64,000 bases of DNA, from NCBI RefSeq assembly GCF_042647165.1, contig NZ_JBHRUV010000013.1. One strand, written 5' to 3'. The notes beneath the pieces were generated by a model. That model saw only the letters and a list, made by a program, of their open reading frames with translations, was not told the DNA's origin and did not search any database. Source of the DNA: Camelimonas abortus. GTDB taxonomy: Bacteria; Pseudomonadota; Alphaproteobacteria; Rhizobiales; Beijerinckiaceae. Positions 1-8,510 of this stretch are shown here, piece by piece (the first letter of the stretch is position 1; each line of letters starts with the position of its first letter). The position numbers were made by a program, and so were the translations under genes.

Positions 1-978
1 GCGCCGCGCCGCGCCGGCCGCGCGGATGCGCCGGCGCAGGTCCGGCAGCGCCTGCAGCAGCAGGCCGAGCGCCCGCAGCGGCTGGCGCCATTCGCCGGGC
101 TGGCCGCGCAGCGCCGCCTGCAGCACGCGCAGCGGCGTCTGCACGAACATGTAGGCGGGCAGCAGCAGCCACGCCGTGGCGGCGCCGAAATGGCGGGCGG
201 CGAAGGTCATTTCGCTGCGCCAGAAATAGAACAGCCGCCGGTCCCGGACCTGGGCGGTGGTGCCCTGGGTCTTGTGCCAGGTGCGGGCCCCGGCGAAATG
301 CACCACGGGCCGCCCCGCCGCCGCCACGCGCAGGCACAGGTCCATGTCCTCGTAATAGACGAAATAGCGCGCGTCGAAGCCGCCCAGCCGTTCGAACAGC
401 GCGCGCTCCATCAGCAGGAACGCCCCCATCACCTGGGCGACGGCGCGGGTGTCCAGGTGGTCCCATCCGGTCATGAACAGCGGCGGCGCAAGACGCGGGG
501 CGATCCTGTCCAGCGCCAGCGCCCGGCCGAGCAGCCGCCCGGCCGTGGGCTGGCTGGCGCAGGTGCGCTGCGCCTCGCCCCTGTCGTCCACATGGATGAC
601 GCCGACCGCCCCGGGCGGCGCGCCGCCGAACGGCCGCCGGGCGAAGGCGAGGGCCGCCTCCAGCGTATCGGGAAACACGCGGGTGTCGGGGTTGAGAAAC
701 AGCAGGTAAGGGGCGTCGCCCGCCGCCGCGCCCTGGTTGCAGGCGGCGCCGAAGCCGCGGTTGTCCGGATTGCGGATCAGGCTGACGCGCAGGTCGCGCC
801 TGGCCACGCACGCCGCCCAGGAGCCGTCACGGGAGGCGTTGTCCACCACGATGACGTGCAGCGCGGCGGCGATGGTGCTTGCGGCGAGGGCGTCGAGGCA
901 TTCGCCCAGCAGCGCGCCGGCGTTCCAGTTGACGATCACCACGTCGAGCTGCGTGGGGCTGGCGGCTGGGCTGGACAT
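1..978 (-). CDS. Glycosyltransferase family 2 (partial, C-terminus outside window)
   Basis: The reading frame runs from an ATG at 978 to the left edge without a stop, giving 326 codons. The N-terminus has the GT-A fold pattern: a VVIVNWN strand, VVDNAS, then RNPDNRGFGAACNQG and LLFLNPDTRV (the Asp that binds nucleotide-sugar and metal). Further on come MGAFLLMERALFERLGGFD and YYEDMDLCLR, the acceptor/catalytic ED motif of rhamnosyltransferase-like GT2 enzymes. The last visible part, after about residue 270, is arginine- and leucine-rich and may be membrane-associated. It probably transfers a sugar in surface polysaccharide synthesis. Acceptor and donor cannot be told, and no other polysaccharide gene is visible beside it. 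Confidence 0.85.
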   Translation of the reverse strand, partial: MSSPAASPTQLDVVIVNWNAGALLGECLDALAASTIAAALHVIVVDNASRDGSWAACVARRDLRVSLIRNPDNRGFGAACNQGAAAGDAPYLLFLNPDTRVFPDTLEAALAFARRPFGGAPPGAVGVIHVDDRGEAQRTCASQPTAGRLLGRALALDRIAPRLAPPLFMTGWDHLDTRAVAQVMGAFLLMERALFERLGGFDARYFVYYEDMDLCLRVAAAGRPVVHFAGARTWHKTQGTTAQVRDRRLFYFWRSEMTFAARHFGAATAWLLLPAYMFVQTPLRVLQAALRGQPGEWRQPLRALGLLLQALPDLRRRIRAAGAARR

Positions 979-1117
979 GGGCGGCCTGTGTGCGTGGGCG
1001 GTGCGTCGCTGATAGCAGATCCGGCCATGCGGGGCACGGGGGACGCGGCAGGGGCGCCGTTGTCCTGGGGCGGGGCCGGGGCGGACGGCGGGGAAACGCG
1101 GCGCCGGAAAGCAGGAC

Positions 1118-1138
1118 GGCCGGGCGCAGGGCCCGGCC
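1118..1138 (-). terminator. GC hairpin downstream of the racemase gene
   Basis: GGCCGGGC and GCCCGGCC flank a 5-nt loop, about 30 nt past the stop of the leftward racemase gene. There is no T-tract, so intrinsic termination is only possible, not shown. Confidence 0.35.
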
Positions 1139-1167
1139 ATCCATGCGCGGGGCGGCGTAACGCCCCC

Positions 1168-2319
1168 TTACCTGTTGCCCACGATTCCCCGGGCCTTCAG
1201 GTCGGCGATGCGCTCCGGCGGGAAGCCCCACTCGGCCAGCGCCGCCTCGGTGCCCTCGCCAGGCAGCTCCGGCCCCTTCGGCTTGTCCGGAACCGTCCTG
1301 CTGAAGCGCGGCGCCGGGCCAGGCTGGCGCACGCCGTCGATCTCGATGAAAGTGCCGCGCGCCACCATGTGCGGATGGTTCGGCGCCTCCGCCATGGTCA
1401 GCACCGGAGACACGCAGGCGTCGGAGCCCTCAAAGGCCTTCTCCCATTCCGCCCGGGTCTTCTCCCTGATCCGGGTCGCGATCACCTCGCGCACCTTCGG
1501 CCAGTTGGCCTTGTCGTCGTCGTCGCCAAGGCTGGCGCGGTCGACGCCAAGAATGCGGTAGAACTCGTCGCGGAACTTCTGCTCGATCGGCGCCACGGCG
1601 ATCAGGCCGCCGTCGGCGCACTCATAGACGTCATACCAGGGCGCGCCGGAGTCGAGGATGTTGTCGCCGCGCCTGTCGGAATAGAGCCCGGCCTCGTGCA
1701 GGCCATAGGCCGAGAGCATCAGCGAGGCGGCGCCGTCCACCATGGCGGCGTCGATCACCTGGCCCTCGCCGGTCTTGTGCGCGTGCAGCACCGCCGAAAC
1801 GATGCCGAAGGCCAGATAAAGCGCGCCGCCGCCATAGTCCGCCACCAGGTTGAGCGGCGGCGTCGGCAGCTGGTCGCGGCGGCCGATGTGGGCCAGCGCG
1901 CCGGTGAGGCCGAGATAGTTCATGTCATGGCCGGCCACCTTCGCCAGCGGGCCCTCCTGGCCCCAGCCGGTCATGCGGCCGTAAACCAGCTTCGGATTGC
2001 GGGCCAGGCAGACGTCCGGGCCAAGGCCGAGGCGCTCCATCGTGCCGGGGCGGAAGCCCTCGATCAGCGCGTCGGCCTTTTCGACCAGCTCCAGCGTCGC
2101 CTCGATGCCTTCCCTGCTCTTCAGGTCGAAAGAGGCGGAGTGACGGTTGCGGTTCAGCAGGTTGTACTTCGGCGGGCGCGGCACGCCGAGGCCGGAGGGC
2201 GCCTGCCGCTCGATGCGGATGACGGTGGCGCCGAGGTCGGCGAGCAGCATGGCCGCCATCGGGGCCGGGCCAATGCCCGCCATTTCAACGACGCGCAGGC
2301 CGGCGAGGGGTCCGCTCAT
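1168..2319 (-). CDS. Alpha-methylacyl-CoA racemase (CaiB/BaiF, class III CoA-transferase fold)
   Basis: 383 aa, ATG with AGGAAGAG upstream. Three residues match the catalytic set of mycobacterial MCR (His126, Asp156, Glu241), each at a constant offset of five: His131 in AGHDMNY, Asp161 in VADYGGG and Glu246 in APIEQKF. That separates it from formyl-CoA-transferase-like members of the same fold, which use a single Asp. The enzyme would interconvert the 2R and 2S epimers of 2-methyl-branched acyl-CoA esters, allowing a stereospecific dehydrogenase to act. It is the last gene of a leftward run with a CoA-transferase homologue, GST, acyl-CoA dehydrogenase and enoyl-CoA hydratase. That context fits branched-chain or isoprenoid acyl-CoA degradation. 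The substrate is inferred. Confidence 0.85.
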   Translation of the reverse strand: MSGPLAGLRVVEMAGIGPAPMAAMLLADLGATVIRIERQAPSGLGVPRPPKYNLLNRNRHSASFDLKSREGIEATLELVEKADALIEGFRPGTMERLGLGPDVCLARNPKLVYGRMTGWGQEGPLAKVAGHDMNYLGLTGALAHIGRRDQLPTPPLNLVADYGGGALYLAFGIVSAVLHAHKTGEGQVIDAAMVDGAASLMLSAYGLHEAGLYSDRRGDNILDSGAPWYDVYECADGGLIAVAPIEQKFRDEFYRILGVDRASLGDDDDKANWPKVREVIATRIREKTRAEWEKAFEGSDACVSPVLTMAEAPNHPHMVARGTFIEIDGVRQPGPAPRFSRTVPDKPKGPELPGEGTEAALAEWGFPPERIADLKARGIVGNR

Positions 2320-2435
2320 GGTCTCTTCCTGTTGGTTCGGTACGGTTGCAACTGTCAGGCGTCGCCTGTCTAGAGCATCTCGCGGACGGATGGGCGCCCC
2401 CCGTCCGCAAAAATCATGCGATTGAATGACGCGCG

Positions 2436-2454
2436 CCCCGCCCGGCGGGCGGGG
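2436..2454 (-). terminator. GC hairpin abutting the CoA-transferase stop codon
   Basis: An 8-bp stem (CCCCGCCC / GGGCGGGG) with a 3-nt loop begins immediately after the stop codon of the leftward gene at 2455. It has no T-tract. It may pause transcription or stabilise the upstream part of the mRNA. Confidence 0.3.
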
Positions 2455-3744
2455 TCAGTCCCGCAGCAGCGGCCGGGCCGCCTCCATCAGCTGCTCGCGC
2501 ATGTCCGGATGGGCGATGGCGATCATCCGCCGCGCCCGCTCCGCCAGCGACTGGCCGCGCAGCTCCGCCACGCCGAATTCGGTGACGAAGGTGTCGGCGT
2601 CGCCGCGCGCCGTGGTCACCGGTCCGGAAAGCTGCGGCACGATGCGGCTCACCGCGCCGCCCCTGGCCGTGGACGGCAGGGCGATGATGGAGCGCCCGCC
2701 GTCAGACGCCATGGCCCCGCGCACGAAATCAACCTGGCCGCCGATGGCCCCCACATAGACGCCGCCCGCCACCTCGGCGTTGACCTGGCCGGTGAGATCC
2801 ACCTCCACCGCCGAGTTCAGCGCCGTGAATTTCGGCAGGCGGGCGAGGACGGCGAAGCCGTGGGTGTATTCCGGCGGGCGCATCTGCAGCAGCGGGTTGT
2901 CATGGGCGAAGTCGAACAGCCGCCGCCCGCCGAACAGGCAGCCGGCGATGGAGACGCCCGTGTCACAAGGCTTCAGCGCGTTGGTGATGACGCCGGCCTC
3001 GATCAGGTCCACCGTGCGGTCGCTGATCATGCCAGAGTGGAAGCCGAGGTCGCGGTGGCCGCGCAGCGCCGACAGGATGGCGTCCGGCATGGCGCCGATG
3101 CCGATCTCGATCACCGCCCCGTCCGGAATGAGCCCCGCCACATGGCGGGCGATGGCCTCCTCCGCCGGCCCCACCTTCGCACCCGGCAGGATCACCGGCT
3201 CACGGTCGTCCGCCACCAGCACGTCGACGCGCACGTCGCCGGGCAGCTCGCCGCCATGGGTCCAGGGCGCGCGGGCGTTCATCTGCGCGATCACCACCCG
3301 CGCCCTGCGGCAGGCGGCGACCAGATAGTCCGTGATCATGCCCAGCGACGGCCGGCGGCCTTCCGGCCCCGGCGAGAGCTGCAGCATCACCACGTCGGCG
3401 CGCTGGCGGCCGCTGGCGAACAGCTCCGGCAGCTGGCTGTAATGGGTGGTCACCGGGTCGAGCCGGCCGGCCCTGGCCAGCGCGCCCGCCTGCTGGATGG
3501 CCCCATAGCCGGTGAAACGCAGGTTCGGCGCGGCGTCCGGCGCAAAGGTGCGCGAGAACAGCGTCCCCAGAAACACCGTCACCGGGCCGATGTCGCCGGA
3601 CTGCGCCACCAGCGCCTCGGTGAGCGCCGTGGGCTCGCCGGTGCCCTGACCGACGACGACGACGTCTCCCGGCCGGATCAGGCCTTTCAGGTCAAGCCGG
3701 GCGGCGGAAATGGGCGTGGGCAGCGGATGCGGGGACTGCGACAT
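2455..3744 (-). CDS. Acetyl-CoA hydrolase/4-hydroxybutyrate CoA-transferase family protein, catalytic Glu replaced
   Basis: 429 aa, the normal length for this class I CoA-transferase-like family. Both halves are present. The C-terminal half has VIEIGIGAMPDAIL, a block ending in VDLIEAGVITNALKP, and FVTEFGVAELRG near the end. In active members the motif reads LGxHSEM or LGxHTEM, and its Glu forms the glutamyl-CoA thioester. Here it reads LGFHSGMISD, with a GGC glycine codon at that position (about 3035-3045). The protein may therefore bind CoA esters without classic CoA transfer, or use a different residue. It sits 135 nt upstream of the racemase gene in the same leftward cluster and 76 nt downstream of the GST gene. 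Confidence 0.75.
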   Translation of the reverse strand: MSQSPHPLPTPISAARLDLKGLIRPGDVVVVGQGTGEPTALTEALVAQSGDIGPVTVFLGTLFSRTFAPDAAPNLRFTGYGAIQQAGALARAGRLDPVTTHYSQLPELFASGRQRADVVMLQLSPGPEGRRPSLGMITDYLVAACRRARVVIAQMNARAPWTHGGELPGDVRVDVLVADDREPVILPGAKVGPAEEAIARHVAGLIPDGAVIEIGIGAMPDAILSALRGHRDLGFHSGMISDRTVDLIEAGVITNALKPCDTGVSIAGCLFGGRRLFDFAHDNPLLQMRPPEYTHGFAVLARLPKFTALNSAVEVDLTGQVNAEVAGGVYVGAIGGQVDFVRGAMASDGGRSIIALPSTARGGAVSRIVPQLSGPVTTARGDADTFVTEFGVAELRGQSLAERARRMIAIAHPDMREQLMEAARPLLRD

Positions 3745-3820
3745 GGAACAGGCGTTTCTTCCGGTTGACGGGAGCCGGCGCCGGCGGGGCCGGCGGCGGG
3801 CGGGACGGGGGCGGGGCGGC

Positions 3821-4450
3821 TCAGGCGCGCTCCGCCATGATGCGGGCGTTGATGGCGCTGGCCCGCTGGCGCGCCGGGCGGTCGTCCGTGCGCGCCAGAT
3901 AGGCGGCGATGTCGCCGGTCTTCTCCAGCAGGCCGAAGGCGGTCATGAAGGTCAGCGCCGTTGACCACAGCACGTCCGCCGTGGTGAAGCGCGCGCCGAG
4001 GATGAAGGGGCCCTTCGCCAGCTGGCCGCGCAGCGTCTCCACAACCAGGTCGTACCCGCCATAGGGCGACATCACCCGGGGCGGGGGCGGATGCTTCAGC
4101 GCCCGGTCCATCATCGCCGGCTCGAAACAGCCGGCGTAGAAGGCCAGCCAGCGCAGCCACGGTCCGCGCAGCGGATCGGCGGCGGCCGGGGTCAGGCCGG
4201 CCTCCGGAAACAGGTCGGACAGCCAGGTGAAAATGGCGATCTGCTCGGTGACGACGACGCCGTCCATCACCGCCGCCGGCACCTTGCCCATGGGATTGAC
4301 GGCGAGAAAGGCGGGCGCGTTCTGCTCGCCCCGGGTGATGTCGATCACCTCAAGCCGGTAGGGGGCGCCCAGCTCCTCCAGCAGCTCCAGCGTCGCCGCG
4401 GCGCGCGACTGCGGCCAGTAATACAGCGTCACCTCGCGATTGCCGGACAT
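3821..4450 (-). CDS. Glutathione S-transferase family protein
   Basis: 209 aa. ATG at 4450 is preceded by AGGAGGAA at good spacing. The N-terminal thioredoxin-like domain starts VTLYYWPQSRAA and carries the conserved cis-proline segment NPMGKVPA, followed by VVTEQIAIFTWL, the Glu-rich glutathione-binding stretch. The rest is the all-helical GST C-terminal domain. It belongs to the broad bacterial GST group. Substrate is unknown. Its place between the acyl-CoA dehydrogenase gene (36 nt away) and the CoA-transferase homologue suggests a role in the same catabolic pathway, perhaps dealing with an electrophilic intermediate. That role is inferred from position only. Confidence 0.85.
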   Translation of the reverse strand: MSGNREVTLYYWPQSRAAATLELLEELGAPYRLEVIDITRGEQNAPAFLAVNPMGKVPAAVMDGVVVTEQIAIFTWLSDLFPEAGLTPAAADPLRGPWLRWLAFYAGCFEPAMMDRALKHPPPPRVMSPYGGYDLVVETLRGQLAKGPFILGARFTTADVLWSTALTFMTAFGLLEKTGDIAAYLARTDDRPARQRASAINARIMAERA

Positions 4451-4486
4451 GGCTTCCTCCTGTCTGCGCCCTCCGGGCGACCGGGT

Positions 4487-5653
4487 TCAGTAGGATTTCG
4501 GCAGCCCCAGCACCTTCTCGGCGATGAAGCACAGGATCAGCTGCGGGCTGACCGGGGCGATGCGCGGGATCATGATCTCGCGCAGGTAGCGCTCCACGTG
4601 GAAGTCGCGGGCGTAGCCGAAGCCGCCGTGGGTCATCACCGCCGTCTGGCAGGCCCGGAAGCCGGCCTCGGCGGCCAGATACTTGGCGCTGTTGGCCTCG
4701 GCCCCGCAGGACAGGCCGCTATCGTAACGCCAGGCGGCGTTCATGGTCATCAGCCGCGCCGCCTCCAGCTGCATCCAGCATTCGGCCAGGGGGTGCTGGA
4801 CGCCCTGGTTCTGGCCGATGGGCCGGTCGAACACCACGCGTTCCTTCGCGTAGGCGACGGCGCGCTCCAGCGCCGCGAAGCCCAGTCCGACCGCCTCGGC
4901 GGCGATGAGGATGCGCTCCGGATTGAGCCCGTGCAGGATGTACTCGAAGCCGCGGCCTTCCGCGCCGATCAGGTCGCCGGCCGGCACGGGCAGGCCGTCG
5001 AGGAACACCTGGTTGGAGTCGACGGCCTTGCGGCCCATCTTGTCGATCTCCCGCACCTCAACGTAATCGCGGTTGAGATCCGTATAGAACAGGCTGAGCC
5101 CCTCGGTGGGGCGGCGGACCTCCTCCAGCGGCGTGGTGCGGGCGAGGATCAGCGCCTTTTCCGCCACCTGGGCGGTGGAGATCCAGATTTTCCGGCCGGT
5201 GAGGACGTAATGGTCGCCGCGCTTCTCGGCGCGGGTGCGCAGATGGGTGGTGTTGAGGCCGGCGTCCGGCTCGGTCACCATGAAGCAGGCCTTCTCCTCG
5301 CCGCGGACCAGCGGCGGCAGCATGCGGCGCTTCTGTTCCTCCGTGCCGAACACCACCACGGGATTGAGCCCGAAAATGTTCATGTGCACCGCCGAGGCGC
5401 CGGACATGCCCGCGCCTGACTGGCTGATGGCCTGCATCATCACGGCCGCCTCGGCGATCCCCAGGCCCGAGCCGCCGTACGCCTCCGGAATGCAGATGCC
5501 GAGAAAGCCCTCGTCGGCCAGCGCCCGGTGCAGCTCGTGGGGAAAGCCGCCGGCCCGGTCTTTCTCCAGCCAGTAAGCGTCGTCGAAGCGCGCGGCGATG
5601 GCGCTCACCGTCTCGCGGATGGCTTCCTGTTCCGGCGTCAGCGCGAAATCCAT
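4487..5653 (-). CDS. Acyl-CoA dehydrogenase (FadE-like)
   Basis: 388 aa, ATG with GGAGGACA upstream. N-terminal helical domain with IPEAYGGSGLG; middle domain with FMVTEPDAG and TGRKIWIS (FAD-binding signatures); C-terminal domain with THGGFGYARDFHVERYLRE. The usual MCAD-type catalytic glutamate (YEGT) is absent; that region reads IPRIAPVSPQL. Glu246 in GLNPERILIA lies where isovaleryl- and long-chain-type enzymes carry their base, so the protein looks active but of the IVD/LCAD-like class. It would oxidise an acyl-CoA to the 2-enoyl-CoA, passing electrons to ETF. The enoyl-CoA hydratase gene lies 128 nt upstream and GST 36 nt downstream on the same strand. Confidence 0.88.
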   Translation of the reverse strand: MDFALTPEQEAIRETVSAIAARFDDAYWLEKDRAGGFPHELHRALADEGFLGICIPEAYGGSGLGIAEAAVMMQAISQSGAGMSGASAVHMNIFGLNPVVVFGTEEQKRRMLPPLVRGEEKACFMVTEPDAGLNTTHLRTRAEKRGDHYVLTGRKIWISTAQVAEKALILARTTPLEEVRRPTEGLSLFYTDLNRDYVEVREIDKMGRKAVDSNQVFLDGLPVPAGDLIGAEGRGFEYILHGLNPERILIAAEAVGLGFAALERAVAYAKERVVFDRPIGQNQGVQHPLAECWMQLEAARLMTMNAAWRYDSGLSCGAEANSAKYLAAEAGFRACQTAVMTHGGFGYARDFHVERYLREIMIPRIAPVSPQLILCFIAEKVLGLPKSY

Positions 5654-5781
5654 GGCGTGTCCTCCAGTGCGTCGCCTGTTGCCGGCGCGCCGCCCGCCTG
5701 TCGCGCCGGCGCGTCTTTGCTCGCGCGCCGCTGGCGTGGGGCGAGGGGGCCGGCCGGACCGGGAAGGGCCGGCCGGCGCGG

Positions 5782-6555
5782 TCAGACCTCCGGGAAGCGT
5801 GGCTTGCGCTTCTCCAGGAAGGCGGCGACGCCCTCGGCGAACTCCTTGCTGTCAAAGGCGATGGCCTGGGCCATGGCCTCGAAGGCGAGGAAGTCGTCGA
5901 TCTGCTGGTAGGCCATGTTGAGCATGGTCTTGGTGAGGCCGAGCGACACCGCCGGGCCTTCCGCCAGCTCCTCGGCCAGCTTCACAGCCTCGTCCAGCAC
6001 CGCGCCATCGGGCGCGATGCGGGAGATGAGGCCCATGGACAGCGCCTCCTGCGGCTCGACGCGGCGGTTGGTGAGCAGCAGGTCGCGGGCGCGCGCCTGG
6101 CCGATGGCGCGCGGCAGGGTGAGGGCGAGGCCGAGATCCGGCACGGCGCCGATGCCAGGGAAGCCGGCGCGGAAGAACGCCTTGTCCGAGGCGATGATGA
6201 TGTCGCACATCATCGCCAGCGACAGGCCGGCGCCGGCGGCGGCGCCGTTGACGGCGGCGATCACCGGCTTCTCGCCGGCGAGGAGCTTCTGCGTCCACGA
6301 ATGGGAGCGCTGCAGGCGGGCGCGGATGGCCGGGCCGCCGCGCTCCTGCATGTCGCGGATGTCGCCGCCGGCGCAGAAGGCCTTGCCCGTGCCGGTGATC
6401 ACCACCGCGCGCACGGCCGGATCGGCCATCACCGCCGGAATGTGCGTCTGCAGGCCGGCCTTGACCGCCGGCTGAAGCGCGTTGCGGCTTTCCTCGCGAT
6501 TGAGCCGCACGATGGCGACATGTCCCTTACGCTCCAGCAGAACCGCATCATCCAT
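5782..6555 (-). CDS. Enoyl-CoA hydratase/isomerase (crotonase) family protein
   Basis: 257 aa from ATG 6555, which has GGAGGAC at 6-7 nt spacing. A GTG 12 nt further upstream lies inside that ribosome-binding site and is less likely. Crotonase signatures: TGTGKAFCAGGDIRDM (oxyanion hole), NGAAAGAGLSLAMMCDIIIAS, then FPGIGAVPDLG, where hydratases normally carry the catalytic Glu pair. The second position here is Pro-Asp rather than Glu-Xaa, a pattern common in isomerase or hydrolase variants, so the exact reaction is uncertain. First gene of the leftward acyl-CoA cluster, divergent from the acyl-CoA ligase gene, sharing a 273-nt promoter region that holds an IclR-like palindrome. Confidence 0.85.
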   Translation of the reverse strand: MDDAVLLERKGHVAIVRLNREESRNALQPAVKAGLQTHIPAVMADPAVRAVVITGTGKAFCAGGDIRDMQERGGPAIRARLQRSHSWTQKLLAGEKPVIAAVNGAAAGAGLSLAMMCDIIIASDKAFFRAGFPGIGAVPDLGLALTLPRAIGQARARDLLLTNRRVEPQEALSMGLISRIAPDGAVLDEAVKLAEELAEGPAVSLGLTKTMLNMAYQQIDDFLAFEAMAQAIAFDSKEFAEGVAAFLEKRKPRFPEV

Positions 6556-6719
6556 GGCGTCCTCCACCGCCGGCGCGCGCCGGCGCTCCCTTGCCGATTG
6601 CTCCTGCCGGCCCTGCGAGAGGGGCTCGCGGCGCGGCGGCCATGCCGTGAGGGCATTGGCGGCGCCAGAAATCGCCCCTCCACATCCGGAGCGGTTTGGC
6701 TAAAGTGCGCGGCCGGCTT

Positions 6720-6738
6720 TGCGAAACCTTATTTCGCA
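6720..6738. promoter_or_regulatory. Palindromic operator, probable IclR site 1
   Basis: Perfect 7-bp arms TGCGAAA and TTTCGCA separated by 5 nt, in the intergenic region between the divergent enoyl-CoA hydratase and acyl-CoA ligase genes. The same arms and spacing recur at 11696-11714, with one mismatch at 16891-16909. One of those sites lies beside the iclR-family gene. IclR proteins commonly bind palindromes of this size, so assignment to the local regulator is inferred. Confidence 0.6.
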
Positions 6739-6828
6739 TCGCCATGCAAAGCGCAAGCAAGCGCGGCGCGGCCGCACGGAGCCGCCCGCCGGCGAAAGCC
6801 ATCCTGAACAGGGGAGCGTGCAGGGACG

Positions 6829-8367
6829 ATGACCGGGCTGACTACTGGCATTGCAAGCGGCGCAAAGGTGATCGACGCCGCGACGTTTGACGGACGTCTG
6901 CGGCGCGCCGCCAGCGCCTTCGCCGCCCTTGGAGTCGGACGCGACGACTGCGTGGCGGTGATGATGCGCAACGACACGCCCTTTCTGGAGGCGAGCCTCG
7001 GCGCGCAGCGCCTCGGCGCCTACGCCGTGCCGGTGAACTGGCACTTCAAGGGCGAGGAGGTGAGCTACATCCTCAATGACTGCGGCGCGAAAGTCCTGGT
7101 GATCCACTCCGACCTGCTGCGCGGCGTCGCCGGCGCCGTGCCGGCGGGCGTGACCGTGATCGTGGTTCCCACCTCGCAGGAGATCGCCGCCGCCTGCCGC
7201 GTGCCGGCGGAGCTGCTGCCGCCGCCGGAAGGGGCGCTGCTGTGGGATGACCTGCTGGCGCGCCACGCGCCGCAGGAGGGCCCGCCCGCCCCGCCCGCCG
7301 ACAGCATGATCTACACCTCCGGCACCACGGGAAATCCCAAGGGCGTGCGCCGCCGCCCGGCCTCCGACGAGGACCGGGCGAAGGTGGAGAAGATGCGCGA
7401 CATGGTCTATGGCCTGCAGCCGGGCATGCGCACCGCCATCGCCGCGCCCATGTATCACAGCGCGCCCAACGCCTTCTCGCTGCGCGCCGTGCGCCTGGCC
7501 GAACTGTTCGTGTGCCTGCCGAAGTTCGATCCGGAAGGCCTGCTGGCGCTGATCGACCGCGAAAAGCTCACCCACCTGTGGCTGGTGCCCACCATGTTCG
7601 TGCGCATGCTCAAGCTGCCGGAGGAGGTGCGGGCGAAATACGACGTGTCGTCGCTGAAGTTCATCATCCATGCCGGCGCCCCGTGCCCGCCTGACGTGAA
7701 GGAGGCGGTGATCGGCTGGTTCGGCCCGATCGTCCACGAATATTACGGCGGCACCGAATCCGGCCCGGTGGTGTTCTGCGACAGCCACGAGTGGCTGGCC
7801 CACAAGGGCACGGTGGGCAAGCCAATCGAGGGGGCCGTCGTCCAGGTGCAGGATGAGAACGGCAAGCCGCTGCCGCCCTACGAGCGCGGCGAAATCTTCA
7901 TGCGCATCAGCTTCTATCCGGACTTCACCTATCACAACCTGCCGGAGAAGCGCGCCGAGATCGACCGCAACGGCCTGATCACCTGCGGCGACGTGGGGTA
8001 TTTCGACGAGGACGGTTACCTCTACATCTGCGACCGCGTGCGCGACATGGTGATCTCCGGCGGCGTCAACATCTATCCGGCGGAAATCGAGTCGGCGCTG
8101 GCGGCGCTGCCTGGGGTGCGCGACTGCGTGGTGTTCGGCGTGCCGGACCCGGAGATGGGCGAGGCGCTGCTGGCGCTGGTGCAGCCGCTGGAGGGGCGCC
8201 AGCTCGATCCCGAGGCGCTGCGGGCGGAGCTGCGGCGGCGCATCGCCGACTACAAGGTGCCGAAGGTGATCGAGATCCGCGAGGACCTGCCGCGCGAGGA
8301 CAGCGGCAAGATCTTCAAGCGCAAGCTGCGCGAGCCCTACTGGCAGGGCGCCGGCCGCGCCGTGTGA
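6829..8367 (+). CDS. Acyl-CoA synthetase (ANL superfamily AMP-dependent ligase)
   Basis: 512 aa, ATG 6829. It activates a carboxylic acid with ATP and CoA through an acyl-adenylate. Adenylation core motifs: YTSGTTGNPKGVRR (P-loop, about residue 162), YYGGTESG (A5), TCGDVGYFDEDGY and CDRVRDMVISGG (hinge region). The C-terminal subdomain has LPREDSGKIFKRKL, whose lysine is the acylation-controlled catalytic residue near residue 497. It lacks a long N-terminal extension. Divergent from the acyl-CoA dehydrogenase/hydratase cluster, and likely supplies its CoA ester substrate. The chain type is not readable from the motifs. Confidence 0.9.
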   Translation: MTGLTTGIASGAKVIDAATFDGRLRRAASAFAALGVGRDDCVAVMMRNDTPFLEASLGAQRLGAYAVPVNWHFKGEEVSYILNDCGAKVLVIHSDLLRGVAGAVPAGVTVIVVPTSQEIAAACRVPAELLPPPEGALLWDDLLARHAPQEGPPAPPADSMIYTSGTTGNPKGVRRRPASDEDRAKVEKMRDMVYGLQPGMRTAIAAPMYHSAPNAFSLRAVRLAELFVCLPKFDPEGLLALIDREKLTHLWLVPTMFVRMLKLPEEVRAKYDVSSLKFIIHAGAPCPPDVKEAVIGWFGPIVHEYYGGTESGPVVFCDSHEWLAHKGTVGKPIEGAVVQVQDENGKPLPPYERGEIFMRISFYPDFTYHNLPEKRAEIDRNGLITCGDVGYFDEDGYLYICDRVRDMVISGGVNIYPAEIESALAALPGVRDCVVFGVPDPEMGEALLALVQPLEGRQLDPEALRAELRRRIADYKVPKVIEIREDLPREDSGKIFKRKLREPYWQGAGRAV

Positions 8368-8510
8368 CCGCGCGCCCGTCCCTTTTTTTGCGGGCCAGTC
8401 CGGCGGCGATGCTTCCGCCGGGCGGGCTTCATGCTATCAGGGCGCGGCGACCGGCCTTCCCTGAATCGCTGGCCGCGTGGCGGCGGTCATGATCCGCAAG
8501 GAGAGGGCGC

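Noticed and set aside
190..2373. 727-codon rightward open frame overlapping the glycosyltransferase and racemase genes
   Set aside because: It is antisense to two genes with clear catalytic motifs, and its sequence is the arginine/histidine/alanine-rich composition typical of shadow frames in G+C-rich DNA.
8402..8421. CGGCGG / CCGCCG hairpin after the acyl-CoA ligase as a terminator
   Set aside because: The only T-run (about 8383-8389) precedes the hairpin instead of following it.
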